Source of the DNA: Oscillospiraceae bacterium
GTDB taxonomy: Bacteria > Bacillota > Clostridia > Oscillospirales > Oscillospiraceae
DNA length: 64,000 nucleotides
Assembly: GCA_015067795.1 (NCBI GenBank)
Contig: SVLU01000006.1
Location: forward strand, 1 to 64,000
Direction: 5' to 3'
The number at the start of each line of letters is the position of its first letter. Position 1 is the first letter of the stretch. The notes below the pieces were generated by a model, which made no database searches, was not told where the DNA came from, and worked only from the letters and a program-made list of their open reading frames with translations. Both the position numbers and the translations under genes were made by a program. Shown here piece after piece: positions 26,918 to 34,726 of the stretch.

Positions 26918-27215
26918 TGTTATTCCGAGCGGAGAAGCGCCCTCCCCATGTCATTCCGAGGAGCAATTCCCTCCCATTGTCATTCCGAGGAGCGGAGCGA
27001 CATGGGAATCTTAAAATCACAAGACTCCATTTGAAGCCCGGTGAAACGGGTTCAAATGGAAAAGGAGGAGCAGCGAAAAGGCGGACTCACATAGGGATTT
27101 ATACGCTCCAAATGTGAGGCCGCCTAATGGGAGAGCTTTCCTGCTTGCTGGTTAGCGAGCTTAATGGAGCTTGCGACGACGCTGCCACGATCCCTTCGGG
27201 ATCTCGCGATGACAA
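26918..27215. repeat. MITE-like element, copy 2, expanded and with repeated ends
   Basis: Three partial left ends lie in a row (TTATTCCGAGC, TGTCATTCCGAGGAGCA, TGTCATTCCGAGGAGCGG). The interior carries extra sequence including GGCGGACTCACATAGGG from the composite repeat. The right end has GATCCC-ttc-GGGATC and CTCGCGATGACA. Confidence 0.7.
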
Positions 27216-27272
27216 ATTTTATACTATTTCGACAGACTGGGGTTTCTTTGCAAAAGTCTGTGTTTAAATTAT

Positions 27273-27815
27273 TTACAGCAATTCCTCATCGTAAACCGCT
27301 CTTACACCGCCGATAAATTTTGCTCTTGTCCGTGCTGCCAAAAGTATTGCTTTGCCCACATGGTCTATGCTGAGTCTGAGGGGTACTGCAACCTCCTTAA
27401 GATGCATACCTATAAGAGTACCGCCGATATCAAGACCTGCGTCAGCTCTGATTTTTTCAACGGCAATGGGATTTTCAAAGGTCTTATACGCCCAGGTTGC
27501 AAAGGAGCCGCCCGCCTTGGGCTGTGGAACAACATTCACCCTGTCACCTGTATGAGGACAGGCTTTTTCTATAATTATCGCTCTGTTCAGATGCTCACAG
27601 CACTGTGCCGCAAGATAGATGCCCTTTTCCTTTAAAACATCGTAAACGCCCTTAAAAACCTGCTCCGCAATATCCATGCTGGAATGAGAGCCGATCTTAT
27701 CACCGCCCACTTCACTGGAGGAGCAGCCCACTACAACTATATCGCCCTCAGTAAGCTTAGCCTTTTCGCAAAGCTCAAATGCTGCTGTTTTTGCACTATT
27801 ATATATTTCTATCAT
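27273..27815 (-). CDS. DUF436 / TIGR01440 family protein (YwlG-like)
   Basis: 180 residues, full family length. VVVGCSSSEVGGDKIGSHSS, CCEHLNRA and VPQPKAGGSFATWAY are the conserved blocks. The function is not established to my knowledge. It is a single gene between repeat-rich gaps; its start ATG at 27815 is followed by IEIYNSAKTAAFEL. Confidence 0.85.
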   Translation of the reverse strand: MIEIYNSAKTAAFELCEKAKLTEGDIVVVGCSSSEVGGDKIGSHSSMDIAEQVFKGVYDVLKEKGIYLAAQCCEHLNRAIIIEKACPHTGDRVNVVPQPKAGGSFATWAYKTFENPIAVEKIRADAGLDIGGTLIGMHLKEVAVPLRLSIDHVGKAILLAARTRAKFIGGVRAVYDEELL

Positions 27816-27839
27816 TATATGTCCATGCCTTTCTTAAAC

Positions 27840-27919
27840 TGTCATTGCGAGAGCCGCTCGCGGCTCGTGGCAATCTTTCCTTTTAGGAGTCCCACGTTGC
27901 TTCACTCCTCGGAATGACA
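27840..27919. repeat. MITE-like element, copy 3 (short form)
   Basis: TGTCATTGCGAG, hairpin GAGCCG-ctcg-CGGCTC, GTGGCAATCTT, then CCCACGTTGCTTCACTCC and TCGGAATGACA. About 80 nt; lacks most of the spacer present in longer copies. Confidence 0.8.
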
Positions 27920-27978
27920 GTATGGAGTTCTATATAGTATATACCAATGCTCCCACCCTGTCAAAGCTTTTACATCTG

Positions 27979-28497
27979 TCAAAAAAACACTCTCGCGGCC
28001 AAGGAAGCCGCCATAAATCCAACAATATCTGCCACTAAAGCGGCTGGAACAGCGTACCTCGCCTTCTTAACTCCAGCCGCACCAAAGTACACGGCTATGA
28101 CGTAAAATGTGGTTTCCGTTGAACCAAGCATGATAGAAACCGTCCGTCCGATGAGAGAATCCGCTCCGAAGCTATCCATAAGCTCTCCCGCAACAGCCGT
28201 TGCACCGCTTCCGCTTATAGGTCGGAGAAAAACGAGTGGGGCTGTCTCAGCCGGTATTCCCAAAAATGAAAACACAGGAGAAAAAAGCTTTGCAAGGGCA
28301 TCGGCAGCCCCCGAAGCTCTGAACATATACACCGCCGGAAGAAGCACCACAAGAGCCGGGAAAATCCTTGCCATAACAGTCATACCGTTTTTAGCCCCTG
28401 TTACAAGACTGTCGTAAATATCAACCTTTTTCCAAAGACCTACCCCAGCCGCAAGGCACAGGATAATGGGTATAATAAGAGCAGTCATCGTTTCCAT
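27979..28497 (-). CDS. spmB: Spore maturation protein SpmB
   Basis: 172 residues, several membrane helices, nucleoside-recognition (Gate) domain. FLRPISGSGATAVAGELM and MLGSTETTFYVIAVYFG are typical of SpmB. In Bacillus SpmA and SpmB are needed for spore core dehydration. The gene overlaps spmA by 13 nt. Confidence 0.92.
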   Translation of the reverse strand: METMTALIIPIILCLAAGVGLWKKVDIYDSLVTGAKNGMTVMARIFPALVVLLPAVYMFRASGAADALAKLFSPVFSFLGIPAETAPLVFLRPISGSGATAVAGELMDSFGADSLIGRTVSIMLGSTETTFYVIAVYFGAAGVKKARYAVPAALVADIVGFMAASLAARVFF

Positions 28498-29054
28498 AGT
28501 TTACGAAATACCATTGCAGCAATAACGCCCGCTGTCACAGATAGGATAGAGGTAAACCAAACAGCGGGGATTATCTCAAAGGGTGTTTGTGCATCGTAAG
28601 CGGAGCGAAGTGCCGCCGCCGTTGTTGGTATCAGTTGAATTGAGGCTGTATTGAGTACGACAAGCATACATAAGCTGTCAGTTGCCGTATCTCCGTCAGC
28701 AAGCTCCCGAGCGGCAGCTATCCCAAGCGGTGTTGCGGCATTTCCAAGCCCCAGGAGATTAGCTGAAATGTTGGCTGATATGGCTTTTGATGCTTTATCG
28801 GAGATTTTTCCGGGAAAAAGTCTTGATATAACAGGCTTTAAAAACCTTGCAATTTTTGCCATTACCCCAGACTTTTCAAATATCTCCATAACTCCCGTCC
28901 AAAGGCAGGTCACGCCACCTATGCCGATGCACAGCTCAACTGCCGCCTTTGCACCATCTAAAGCCGCAGTACCCAGTTCATGAGCATTTCCCGATATAAC
29001 ACCAAACACCGTGGAAATAATCATTAATGCACCCCATATCCACGCCATTGTCAT
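28485..29054 (-). CDS. spmA: Spore maturation protein SpmA
   Basis: 189 residues, membrane protein of the Gate family. LGLGNAATPLGIAAARELA and MLVVLNTASIQLIPTT are SpmA hallmarks. It is first in the spmA-spmB pair; a REP doublet lies between it and the divergent thpR gene. Confidence 0.92.
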   Translation of the reverse strand: MTMAWIWGALMIISTVFGVISGNAHELGTAALDGAKAAVELCIGIGGVTCLWTGVMEIFEKSGVMAKIARFLKPVISRLFPGKISDKASKAISANISANLLGLGNAATPLGIAAARELADGDTATDSLCMLVVLNTASIQLIPTTAAALRSAYDAQTPFEIIPAVWFTSILSVTAGVIAAMVFRKLWKR

Positions 29055-29120
29055 ATTTATGTAAACCTCCTTTGGTGGGATATATTATAAATATATTGTA
29101 TAGACGGTGGCATTATTCAT

Positions 29121-29203
29121 TGTAGGGAAGGCAGCCCTCTGCCTTCCACTTTTCTGTAATGGAAATTTTTAGATACGGAAGGCAGAGGGCTGCCTTCCCT
29201 ACA
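29121..29203. repeat. REP doublet, stem type A, between spmA and thpR
   Basis: Identical inverted REPs at 29121-29147 and 29177-29203, only 29 nt apart, in a gap between divergent genes. Confidence 0.9.
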
Positions 29204-29286
29204 TTAAATTCTTTATCTTAAATCACTTTCCATCTCCACCAAAATATGTTATATTACATAAATATGTATAAGAGAGAGGTAAACCC

Positions 29287-29817
29287 ATGCGGCTTTTTAT
29301 TGCGATAAATTTCACAGACGAAAATTTGGATATACTCACCCATGCTGCTGATATTCTGCGGGAAAATTCCAGTAAGGGAAATTTTACAAGAACCAAAAAT
29401 TTCCACCTGACACTTGCTTTCTTGGGCGAAGTACCTGAAACTAAAGTTAGTGGAGTTCGTCGTGTAATTAACGAAGCTGTAAAGGGTATCGCACCATTTG
29501 ATTTCAGTATCGGTGGTCTTGGACGCTTTAAGCGTACAGGCGGCGATATTTATTGGCTTGGTGTTGAGAGAAAGCGTGAGCTTTTTGCTTTAGCCGATAA
29601 TTTGAAGCGTGGTCTTAAGGATAACGGCTATACTATTGACGATAAGCCATTCAAGCCTCATCTTACCTTAGGACGTGAAATGATACTTGATTGTGACCCC
29701 AAAGCCCTCACTATGCCGGAGCTTAACTGCCATGTAAGCAGAATAAGCCTCATGAAATCCGAGCGTATAAGAGGTATTCTCACTTATACCGAGATATTCG
29801 GAAAGGAGCTGAACTGA
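29287..29817 (+). CDS. thpR: RNA 2',3'-cyclic phosphodiesterase (ThpR/LigT)
   Basis: 176 residues of the 2H phosphoesterase family. The two HxT motifs are HLTLAFLG (H40, T42) and HLTLGRE (H125, T127). It hydrolyses 2',3'-cyclic phosphate ends of RNA. AGAGAGGT lies before ATG 29287. The Smr gene begins just after its stop. Confidence 0.92.
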   Translation: MRLFIAINFTDENLDILTHAADILRENSSKGNFTRTKNFHLTLAFLGEVPETKVSGVRRVINEAVKGIAPFDFSIGGLGRFKRTGGDIYWLGVERKRELFALADNLKRGLKDNGYTIDDKPFKPHLTLGREMILDCDPKALTMPELNCHVSRISLMKSERIRGILTYTEIFGKELN

Positions 29818-29818
29818 A

Positions 29819-30085
29819 ATAGCAAAATTAGATACACCCCAGTCCGGAATAGTTGAAATAGATGTACACGGTTTAACCAAGCAGCAGGCAAAGGCTTGTA
29901 TAGAGCAGAAACTAAAAAATGCCGCAAAAAGCACCTACCGCATCCGTGTTATCCACGGCTTTCACGGTGGTACTGAGCTTAGAAATATGATACGCAATGA
30001 TTTCAAAAAACACCCCAAGGTCAAGAGGATCGAACTAGGGCTTAATCCGGGCAATACTGACCTTGTTATCAGGGAATTGTTTTAA
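29819..30085 (+). CDS. Small Smr-domain protein with apparent ATA start
   Basis: 88 residues forming essentially one Smr (MutS2 C-terminal) domain: EIDVHGLTKQQAK, then RVIHGFHGGTELRNMI, where the DxH and HGxG-type motifs are kept. The frame has a stop at 29810-29812 and no ATG, GTG or TTG before the conserved core. ATA at 29819 stands 10 nt after AGGAG and is followed by GCAAAATTA, exactly where an ATG would be expected. The next in-frame ATG lies deep in the domain. Either ATA is used, coupled to the thpR stop 1 nt upstream, or the start was recently lost. Smr domains nick or bind nucleic acids. Confidence 0.75.
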   Translation: MAKLDTPQSGIVEIDVHGLTKQQAKACIEQKLKNAAKSTYRIRVIHGFHGGTELRNMIRNDFKKHPKVKRIELGLNPGNTDLVIRELF

Positions 30086-30098
30086 TGAAAATAATTTT

Positions 30099-30572
30099 AT
30101 GAGAAAACCAAACAGATTGGCAAATTACGATTACAAAACAAGCGGTGCGTATTTTGTGACGATATGCACAAAGGAACGTGCAAATATATTAAGCAGAATC
30201 TATGTAGGGAAGGCAGCCCTCTGCCTTCCTATTCTGGAGTTATCTAACATTGGACGAATAACAGAAAAGTACATTAACAACATAAACGTTGTGTATGACG
30301 GTGTTACAGTTGATAAATATGTGATTATGCCTAATCACATCCATCTTATCATTATAATTGACAATTACGGAAGGCAGAGGGCTGCCTTCCCTACACTAAG
30401 TGATATAGTTCGTTCAATAAAGATTTTGGTTAGAAAAGAAACAGGAAAATCATTTTTCCAAACTTCATTCTACGATCACATTATCAGAAACGAACAAGAT
30501 TACCTCAAAATCTGGCAATACATAGACACAAATCCCGCAAAATGGTCAGAAGATAGATTTTACATAGAATAA
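30099..30572 (+). CDS. REP-associated tyrosine transposase (RAYT), type A
   Basis: 157 residues from ATG 30099, Y1_Tnp/IS200-like family. The HuH metal motif is NHIHL (H80, H82), and the likely nucleophile is Y135 in NEQDYLKIW, followed by YIDTNPAKW. The start is chosen because the conserved RLANYDY region begins near residue 6; the upstream open codons overlap the Smr gene. Two inverted REPs lie inside the frame and encode YVGKAALCLP (35-44) and YGRQRAAFPT (90-99). A near-identical but frameshifted copy is at 62838-63322. Confidence 0.9.
   Translation: MRKPNRLANYDYKTSGAYFVTICTKERANILSRIYVGKAALCLPILELSNIGRITEKYINNINVVYDGVTVDKYVIMPNHIHLIIIIDNYGRQRAAFPTLSDIVRSIKILVRKETGKSFFQTSFYDHIIRNEQDYLKIWQYIDTNPAKWSEDRFYIE
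30203..30395. repeat. REP doublet, stem type A, inside the RAYT coding sequence
   Basis: Inverted identical 27-nt REPs at 30203-30229 and 30369-30395. Both are read through in the transposase frame without a stop. They match the intergenic doublets base for base. Confidence 0.92.
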
Positions 30573-30575
30573 AAA

Positions 30576-30602
30576 GCAGTATGTGAATACTACACATACT
30601 GC
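30576..30602. repeat. Hairpin directly after the RAYT stop
   Basis: GCAGTATGTG-aatacta-CACATACTGC, a 10-bp perfect stem 3 nt after the stop codon. There is no T run, so it may be a transposon-end hairpin or an mRNA-stabilising structure rather than a terminator. Confidence 0.5.
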
Positions 30603-30618
30603 CTGAGCGTGTCAGCAC

Positions 30619-30655
30619 ACAAAAGGCTGTTCTGTGGCACAGAACAGCCTTTTGC
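30619..30655. terminator. Bidirectional terminator between RAYT and the BlaR1-like gene
   Basis: AAAAGGCTGTTCTGTG / CACAGAACAGCCTTTT with T or A runs on both sides; it lies just after the stop codons of two convergent genes. Confidence 0.85.
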
Positions 30656-30663
30656 ATTTGATT

Positions 30664-32502
30664 TTAGAATCTATCCTTAGAGCTTAGTGTAAACGTACAG
30701 CCCTCAAGATCTTTATTGGATAATCTGTATTCATACTTTGGGAAAACCGGGTACATTTCATATACCACATCTTCTCCGTCGGTTTCAACATAATTGATAG
30801 AACCGCCTGTACCATGAGTCTGAATAACAAACCCACTGCCGGGTACTTCATTACCATCAGCACCATTTACTTCAACAATTATCATCTGCAGGTCTGTTCT
30901 GAAAACATATTTTCCCAAATCCTCACCGGCAACTGTAAAGCTTTTCTCGGTAAGGTCGATAACCTCAGGACCATCCTCGCCGCCAACTGAATCACCTGCT
31001 TCTTTAAAGAGTTCTTTAAGAGCTTCATTTTCTATATTCCAGTTAAACCCTCCATAGAGACCGGGATTGTTCAATTCAAGGGATGATCCGCTTACGGTAC
31101 TAAACATAAGATATATTTCTTCATTTTTGTATATGAACTGAATAAACACATCGTCACATGAAAGCTCAAAACGGGCATCAATGTCATCATACATATCGAG
31201 TATGGAAACGCTGGAAATTTTCAGAATTTCATCTTCCTTGATACCATTCAAAATACCGATCACTTTATCTGCATCAGCTACGTCATTCAATATGCTATAG
31301 CCATTTGTTTCAAGATGCAGTAAATCAATATCCTCTTTTGTGACCCTGCTGAAAAAGTCATAGGGAGTTTCCACCGTCTTAAACAGCACGTTCTTTTCAG
31401 GTCTTGGCACATCGTCAACGAGCTTGATTGGCTGTTCCTTTGTTTCTTCAACAGGCTCTGTTTCTATAAAAGAAATAGGGCTGTCCGATGTGCTTTCTTC
31501 TGCATTTTCAGCTTCTTCGGTTTCTTCTGCCTTAGGCGGATTTGTTGTGTTCTCTGGATTAGTACCACAGGCGACTGTGAAAAGCAGGCAGGAAATCGCA
31601 ACGATTATACATATCCATGCTTTAGGTCTTTTCCAGTTTGCAAGGTTGATTATTCTGTGCTTTGTGTTTCCTTCGCTGAATGCAAGAGGTGTTCCTGCTA
31701 TAATGCGTCGTCCAATTGTCAGGCTCAGGAGAGAAGCGGAATATTCCGCTCTGATGCCTTCGCCCATCTTTTTGATAACGGCTTCATCGCAGCTCATTTC
31801 CATGTCCTTGCCGGACTGGATGAACGCAACCCAAACAAGTGGATTAAACCAGTGTACACACAGCACACCAAAACCCAAAAGCTTGAACACATGGTCAAAG
31901 CGGCGGATATGATGCTGCTCGTGCATGATGATATATTCCTGCTCTGAGTCTGTAAGCGTGGAGGGGAGATATATCTTTGGTCGTATAAGCCCCATTACGA
32001 ATGCGGATTCGATGTGGTCCGCAAGATAAATGTTATCTCTCAGCGGAACAACTGCAATAAGCTTACGACGAAGCTTTATGTAAGAAGTCAGGCTGTAACC
32101 CAGCATACCCACAACACCTGCCGCCCATACACAGGCAATAACAGTCATCGGGTCAATGGTTATTTTACGCTCCGGCTGGGTCTGTTCCTGTATGATAGTA
32201 TCAGCCGCGTCCACAGTCACGGTATGAGGTTCTGTATAAACTACATTTGCCGGAACATATTCAATACTGCTTGTCCTTTCTGTCGTCTCCACCGTCGGAG
32301 TGTCAAGCATCCCTAAAAGGGATAATCCCGAAGAAAAGGACACAGGACAGATAAGTCTGAAAAGAACCACCGCCCACAGAACGTAGGAAAACACCTTTGG
32401 TATTCTCTTAATGCACTGCCTGAACAGTAGGACAAACAGTATTATCACACCTGCCGTCAGGCTCATATTCATTATCTGAGAAAAAATGTTATGTAAACTC
32501 AT
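30664..32502 (-). CDS. BlaR1/MecR1-type antirepressor with an unfamiliar sensor domain
   Basis: 612 residues. The N-terminal part has membrane helices and an M56 metallopeptidase domain with HEQHH (194-198) and the downstream Glu in SCDEAV. A helix at about 295-311 ends in a lipobox-like VACG. Residues ~312-612 should be extracellular: an acidic Thr/Glu/Pro linker, then a domain I do not recognise. It has no visible SxxK plus KTG pattern of a penicillin-binding sensor. By analogy with BlaR1, ligand sensing would activate the protease, which inactivates the BlaI-like repressor encoded 4 nt upstream. The ligand is unknown. Confidence 0.87.
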   Translation of the reverse strand: MSLHNIFSQIMNMSLTAGVIILFVLLFRQCIKRIPKVFSYVLWAVVLFRLICPVSFSSGLSLLGMLDTPTVETTERTSSIEYVPANVVYTEPHTVTVDAADTIIQEQTQPERKITIDPMTVIACVWAAGVVGMLGYSLTSYIKLRRKLIAVVPLRDNIYLADHIESAFVMGLIRPKIYLPSTLTDSEQEYIIMHEQHHIRRFDHVFKLLGFGVLCVHWFNPLVWVAFIQSGKDMEMSCDEAVIKKMGEGIRAEYSASLLSLTIGRRIIAGTPLAFSEGNTKHRIINLANWKRPKAWICIIVAISCLLFTVACGTNPENTTNPPKAEETEEAENAEESTSDSPISFIETEPVEETKEQPIKLVDDVPRPEKNVLFKTVETPYDFFSRVTKEDIDLLHLETNGYSILNDVADADKVIGILNGIKEDEILKISSVSILDMYDDIDARFELSCDDVFIQFIYKNEEIYLMFSTVSGSSLELNNPGLYGGFNWNIENEALKELFKEAGDSVGGEDGPEVIDLTEKSFTVAGEDLGKYVFRTDLQMIIVEVNGADGNEVPGSGFVIQTHGTGGSINYVETDGEDVVYEMYPVFPKYEYRLSNKDLEGCTFTLSSKDRF

Positions 32503-32506
32503 TTTC

Positions 32507-32866
32507 TCACCCCTTCATGCTGTCAATAACCCGACGCAGCTCATCGACCTCCTTATCAGAAAGCTTTTTTCTCTTACTGAAAGCCGCAAGGAATGCAGGC
32601 AAAGAGCCGTCAAAGGTCTCGTCCACAAACTTTTCACTCTGGAGTGCATAGAACTCATCCCTGGAGATAAGGGATGAAACTGTTCCATGCTCATTCTTGA
32701 ATATTCCACGGTCGCAAAGTCTTTTTAAAATCGTATATGTTGTTGTTCTCTTCCATGTAAGCTCCTTCTCAGCCAGCTTTACAAGCTCACCGGAAGTGAG
32801 CGGCTCATTATTCCAGATTATATCCGCAAAGCGAGACTCAACTGCTCCTAACTTCATTTCACTCAT
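32507..32866 (-). CDS. BlaI/MecI-family repressor
   Basis: 119 residues, winged HTH at the N-terminus (ESRFADIIWNNEPLTSGELV, TWKRTTTYTILKRLCDRG) and a C-terminal dimerisation helix region. The family binds TACA/TGTA-type palindromes and is cleaved on BlaR1 signalling. Candidate operators lie directly upstream (32884-32923) and again at 33811-33847. The start is preceded by AAAGGAGCGATCCC. Confidence 0.92.
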   Translation of the reverse strand: MSEMKLGAVESRFADIIWNNEPLTSGELVKLAEKELTWKRTTTYTILKRLCDRGIFKNEHGTVSSLISRDEFYALQSEKFVDETFDGSLPAFLAAFSKRKKLSDKEVDELRRVIDSMKG

Positions 32867-32883
32867 GGGATCGCTCCTTTCTT

Positions 32884-32934
32884 GTCTACTGTTAGTAGTA
32901 CATTCAGTCTACTATATGTAGACAATTTTGTCAA
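32884..32934 (-). promoter_or_regulatory. blaI-blaR promoter with two operator palindromes
   Basis: Minus strand TTGACA (32929-32934), 17 nt, TAGACT (32906-32911). Operator 1, GTCTAC-tatat-GTAGAC (32907-32923), covers spacer and -10. Operator 2, GTCTAC-tgtta-GTAGTA (32884-32900), lies downstream, centres 23 nt apart. The repressor gene starts 18 nt further on, so autoregulation is expected. Confidence 0.85.
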
Positions 32935-32943
32935 GTGTTTTTG

Positions 32944-33303
32944 TCATTCAATTGCATCAACATTTATCCACGAAGCATATATTCTGCCCAGTATGGGGTC
33001 CTCCTGTGCGACATATATAACATCGGGTTCATACGGATTAACATAATATTCACATCCCTCCAATCCTGTGCTGTTCGCCATTCCTTGTGTTATCACTCCT
33101 TCCATGAAATATCCCCGGGGCATTATTTTCACAGTCAGCTCGTGGCGTATGTATTCCTCACCATCAATGGTCAGGACCGGGGGTTCATTCAGGAGGTTTT
33201 CCTCCTGACATGGAATTTGGCTTGTCCTTATCACCCATACCACAAGAGCAAGAAGTATAACTGCCGCAACAATTATGAGGGGTTTATCTATCTTTTTTGC
33301 CAT
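32944..33303 (-). CDS. Small membrane-anchored protein of the BlaI regulon (second gene)
   Basis: 119 residues from ATG 33303 (AAAGGACAG upstream). One N-terminal membrane helix (PLIIVAAVILLALVVWVI) is followed by an extracytoplasmic domain of ~85 residues that I do not recognise (PPVLTIDGEEYIRHELTV...). It follows the 136-residue gene by 77 nt and likely shares its promoter. The gene ends 10 nt from the blaI promoter -35. Confidence 0.75.
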   Translation of the reverse strand: MAKKIDKPLIIVAAVILLALVVWVIRTSQIPCQEENLLNEPPVLTIDGEEYIRHELTVKIMPRGYFMEGVITQGMANSTGLEGCEYYVNPYEPDVIYVAQEDPILGRIYASWINVDAIE

Positions 33304-33380
33304 TTTCTGTCCTTTCTGTAATCGTTTATTTATCATAGTGGTGAACCGTATTTGTTGGCTTATAAAGATTTTCGGTGCAA

Positions 33381-33791
33381 TTATCCCTTTTCCAAAATCT
33401 TCTCACTTACAGTAACCGTACAGGTATCCATCCCCTGACATATAAACGTATACGCTGTATTATGGTCAAGGTTATCAAACACGCAGAGATTATTACTGTC
33501 GTTTATTTCAACACTTTCAATTCGTTCTCCATCTGTAAAGGTTATTACTCCCTCAAAGCCGCCCAGCTTTTCGGCGGTTATCACTATCTGATGGGTAGAA
33601 GAATAGAAGCCGTATTCTGCCAGCTCCTTCCCTGTGGTTTTAAATGCCCCAACGGTGAGATAGATGTTTATCGGCTGATCGGGATAATAGTCAACATCCA
33701 TATCCCATAACCAAAATACCACAACAGCAAGGCATATCATGAATCCCACTACCGAGGCTATAAACTTCCAATGCTTTTTAAGCTCTGCCAT
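33381..33791 (-). CDS. Small membrane-anchored protein of the BlaI regulon (first gene)
   Basis: 136 residues: a short basic cytoplasmic start, one helix (FIASVVGFMICLAVVVFWLW), then a ~105-residue external domain with a beta-rich look (INIYLTVGAFKTTGKEL, VITFTDGERIESVEI) of no family I can name. GGGAGG precedes the start. Its promoter has the same layout as that of blaI, so it is probably a target of the same repressor. Confidence 0.78.
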   Translation of the reverse strand: MAELKKHWKFIASVVGFMICLAVVVFWLWDMDVDYYPDQPINIYLTVGAFKTTGKELAEYGFYSSTHQIVITAEKLGGFEGVITFTDGERIESVEINDSNNLCVFDNLDHNTAYTFICQGMDTCTVTVSEKILEKG

Positions 33792-33810
33792 AACATCGCC
33801 CTCCCGCTTA

Positions 33811-33858
33811 GTCTACTGACTGTAGTCTTAGTCTACAATATGTAGACAACTTTGTCAA
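33811..33858 (-). promoter_or_regulatory. Second BlaI-type promoter/operator module
   Basis: Minus strand TTGACA (33853-33858), 17 nt, TAGACT (33830-33835). Operators GTCTAC-aatat-GTAGAC (33831-33847) and GTCTAC-tgact-GTAGTC (33811-33827), centres 20 nt apart. Hexamers, spacing and operator position copy the blaI promoter. Confidence 0.85.
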
Positions 33859-33921
33859 CGGTTTTTTGCCACACAAAAAATGGACAGTCATCCAACTGTC
33901 CATATTCTATGATAAATCCTG

Positions 33922-34332
33922 CTATTTAATTCTATTAAGATACCCTTCCAAAATCAGCGTTGCGGCGACGGCATCAACGGTATTCTTTCTCTTTTTACCA
34001 CGAGCACCGTTATCGGAAAGAATACGGTGAGCGTCAACGGTGGTGCGTCTTTCATCCCACATGACAACCTCAAGACCGGTTTTCTCCCTGAGAAGCTCAC
34101 CGAAGGAAGCACACTTTTCGGCTCTCACACCTGCCGTACCGTCCATATTCCTCGGATAGCCAACCACAAGTGTTCCCACATTTCTGTTCTTTGCCTCTTC
34201 CGCGATAATATCAGCAACTTTCAAGGTATTTGGCTGATGAATTGTCCATGCATCACCGGCCAAAATCCCCATGATATCAGAAACGGCAACACCTGTTCTT
34301 GCATCACCGTAATCAACCGCCATAATTCTCAT
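33922..34332 (-). CDS. ruvX: Putative Holliday junction resolvase / pre-rRNA nuclease YqgF
   Basis: 136 residues, RNase H-like fold. MAVDYGDARTGVAVSD supplies the first catalytic Asp, VGYPRNMDGTAG the middle block, and DERRTTVDAHRIL and DAVAATLILE the later acidic residues. The family acts on Holliday junctions or matures 16S rRNA ends. Single gene, normal length. Confidence 0.93.
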   Translation of the reverse strand: MRIMAVDYGDARTGVAVSDIMGILAGDAWTIHQPNTLKVADIIAEEAKNRNVGTLVVGYPRNMDGTAGVRAEKCASFGELLREKTGLEVVMWDERRTTVDAHRILSDNGARGKKRKNTVDAVAATLILEGYLNRIK

Positions 34333-34425
34333 AGCCTCATCTCCCAGTTTCGTTATGCTGATACAATTATACTAAAAAATCTCCTGTAATCAAGAAAAAA
34401 ATGTGATTTTTACGAAGAAATTTAG

Positions 34426-34454
34426 TTGACCTGGCAGGAAACATATGCTATAAT
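34426..34454 (+). promoter_or_regulatory. Promoter of rpmG-secE-nusG
   Basis: TTGACC (34426-34431), 17 nt, TATAAT (34449-34454) with a TGC extended -10. A leader of about 90 nt precedes rpmG. Confidence 0.75.
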
Positions 34455-34552
34455 AGCTTCACCTGTCATTAGAGAGGTTATTTTTTCGTGTAAAAAATCA
34501 CCCACTCTGATATTTCCAAACAGGGAGGCAAAATGAATTGGAGGTGCCGTAA

Positions 34553-34702
34553 ATGAGAGTAAAGGTTGTACTGAGATGCAGCGAATGCAAGCAGAGAAAC
34601 TACAACACAATGAAGAACAAGAAGAACACTCCTGATCGTCTTGAAATGAAGAAGTATTGCCGGTTCTGCCGTAAGCATACTACCCACAACGAGACCAAGT
34701 AA
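34553..34702 (+). CDS. rpmG: 50S ribosomal protein L33
   Basis: 49 residues starting [13 protein letters not shown]. Two cysteine pairs (CSEC and CRFC) form the Zn site of the C+ type of L33. AATTGGAGGTG is an excellent ribosome site. It opens the rpmG-secE-nusG cluster found across Firmicutes. Confidence 0.96.
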   Translation: MRVKVVLRCSECKQRNYNTMKNKKNTPDRLEMKKYCRFCRKHTTHNETK

Positions 34703-34726
34703 TCTGACGAAAGGACGTGTCGAGAA

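Noticed and set aside
26603..27034. 143-codon open frame upstream of the DUF436 gene
   Set aside because: It runs through a composite repeat, a REP and MITE ends; the peptide is translated repeat sequence.
30664..31600. Penicillin-binding sensor domain at the end of the BlaR1-like protein
   Set aside because: No SxxK followed by SxN and KTG motifs can be found in residues 312-612.
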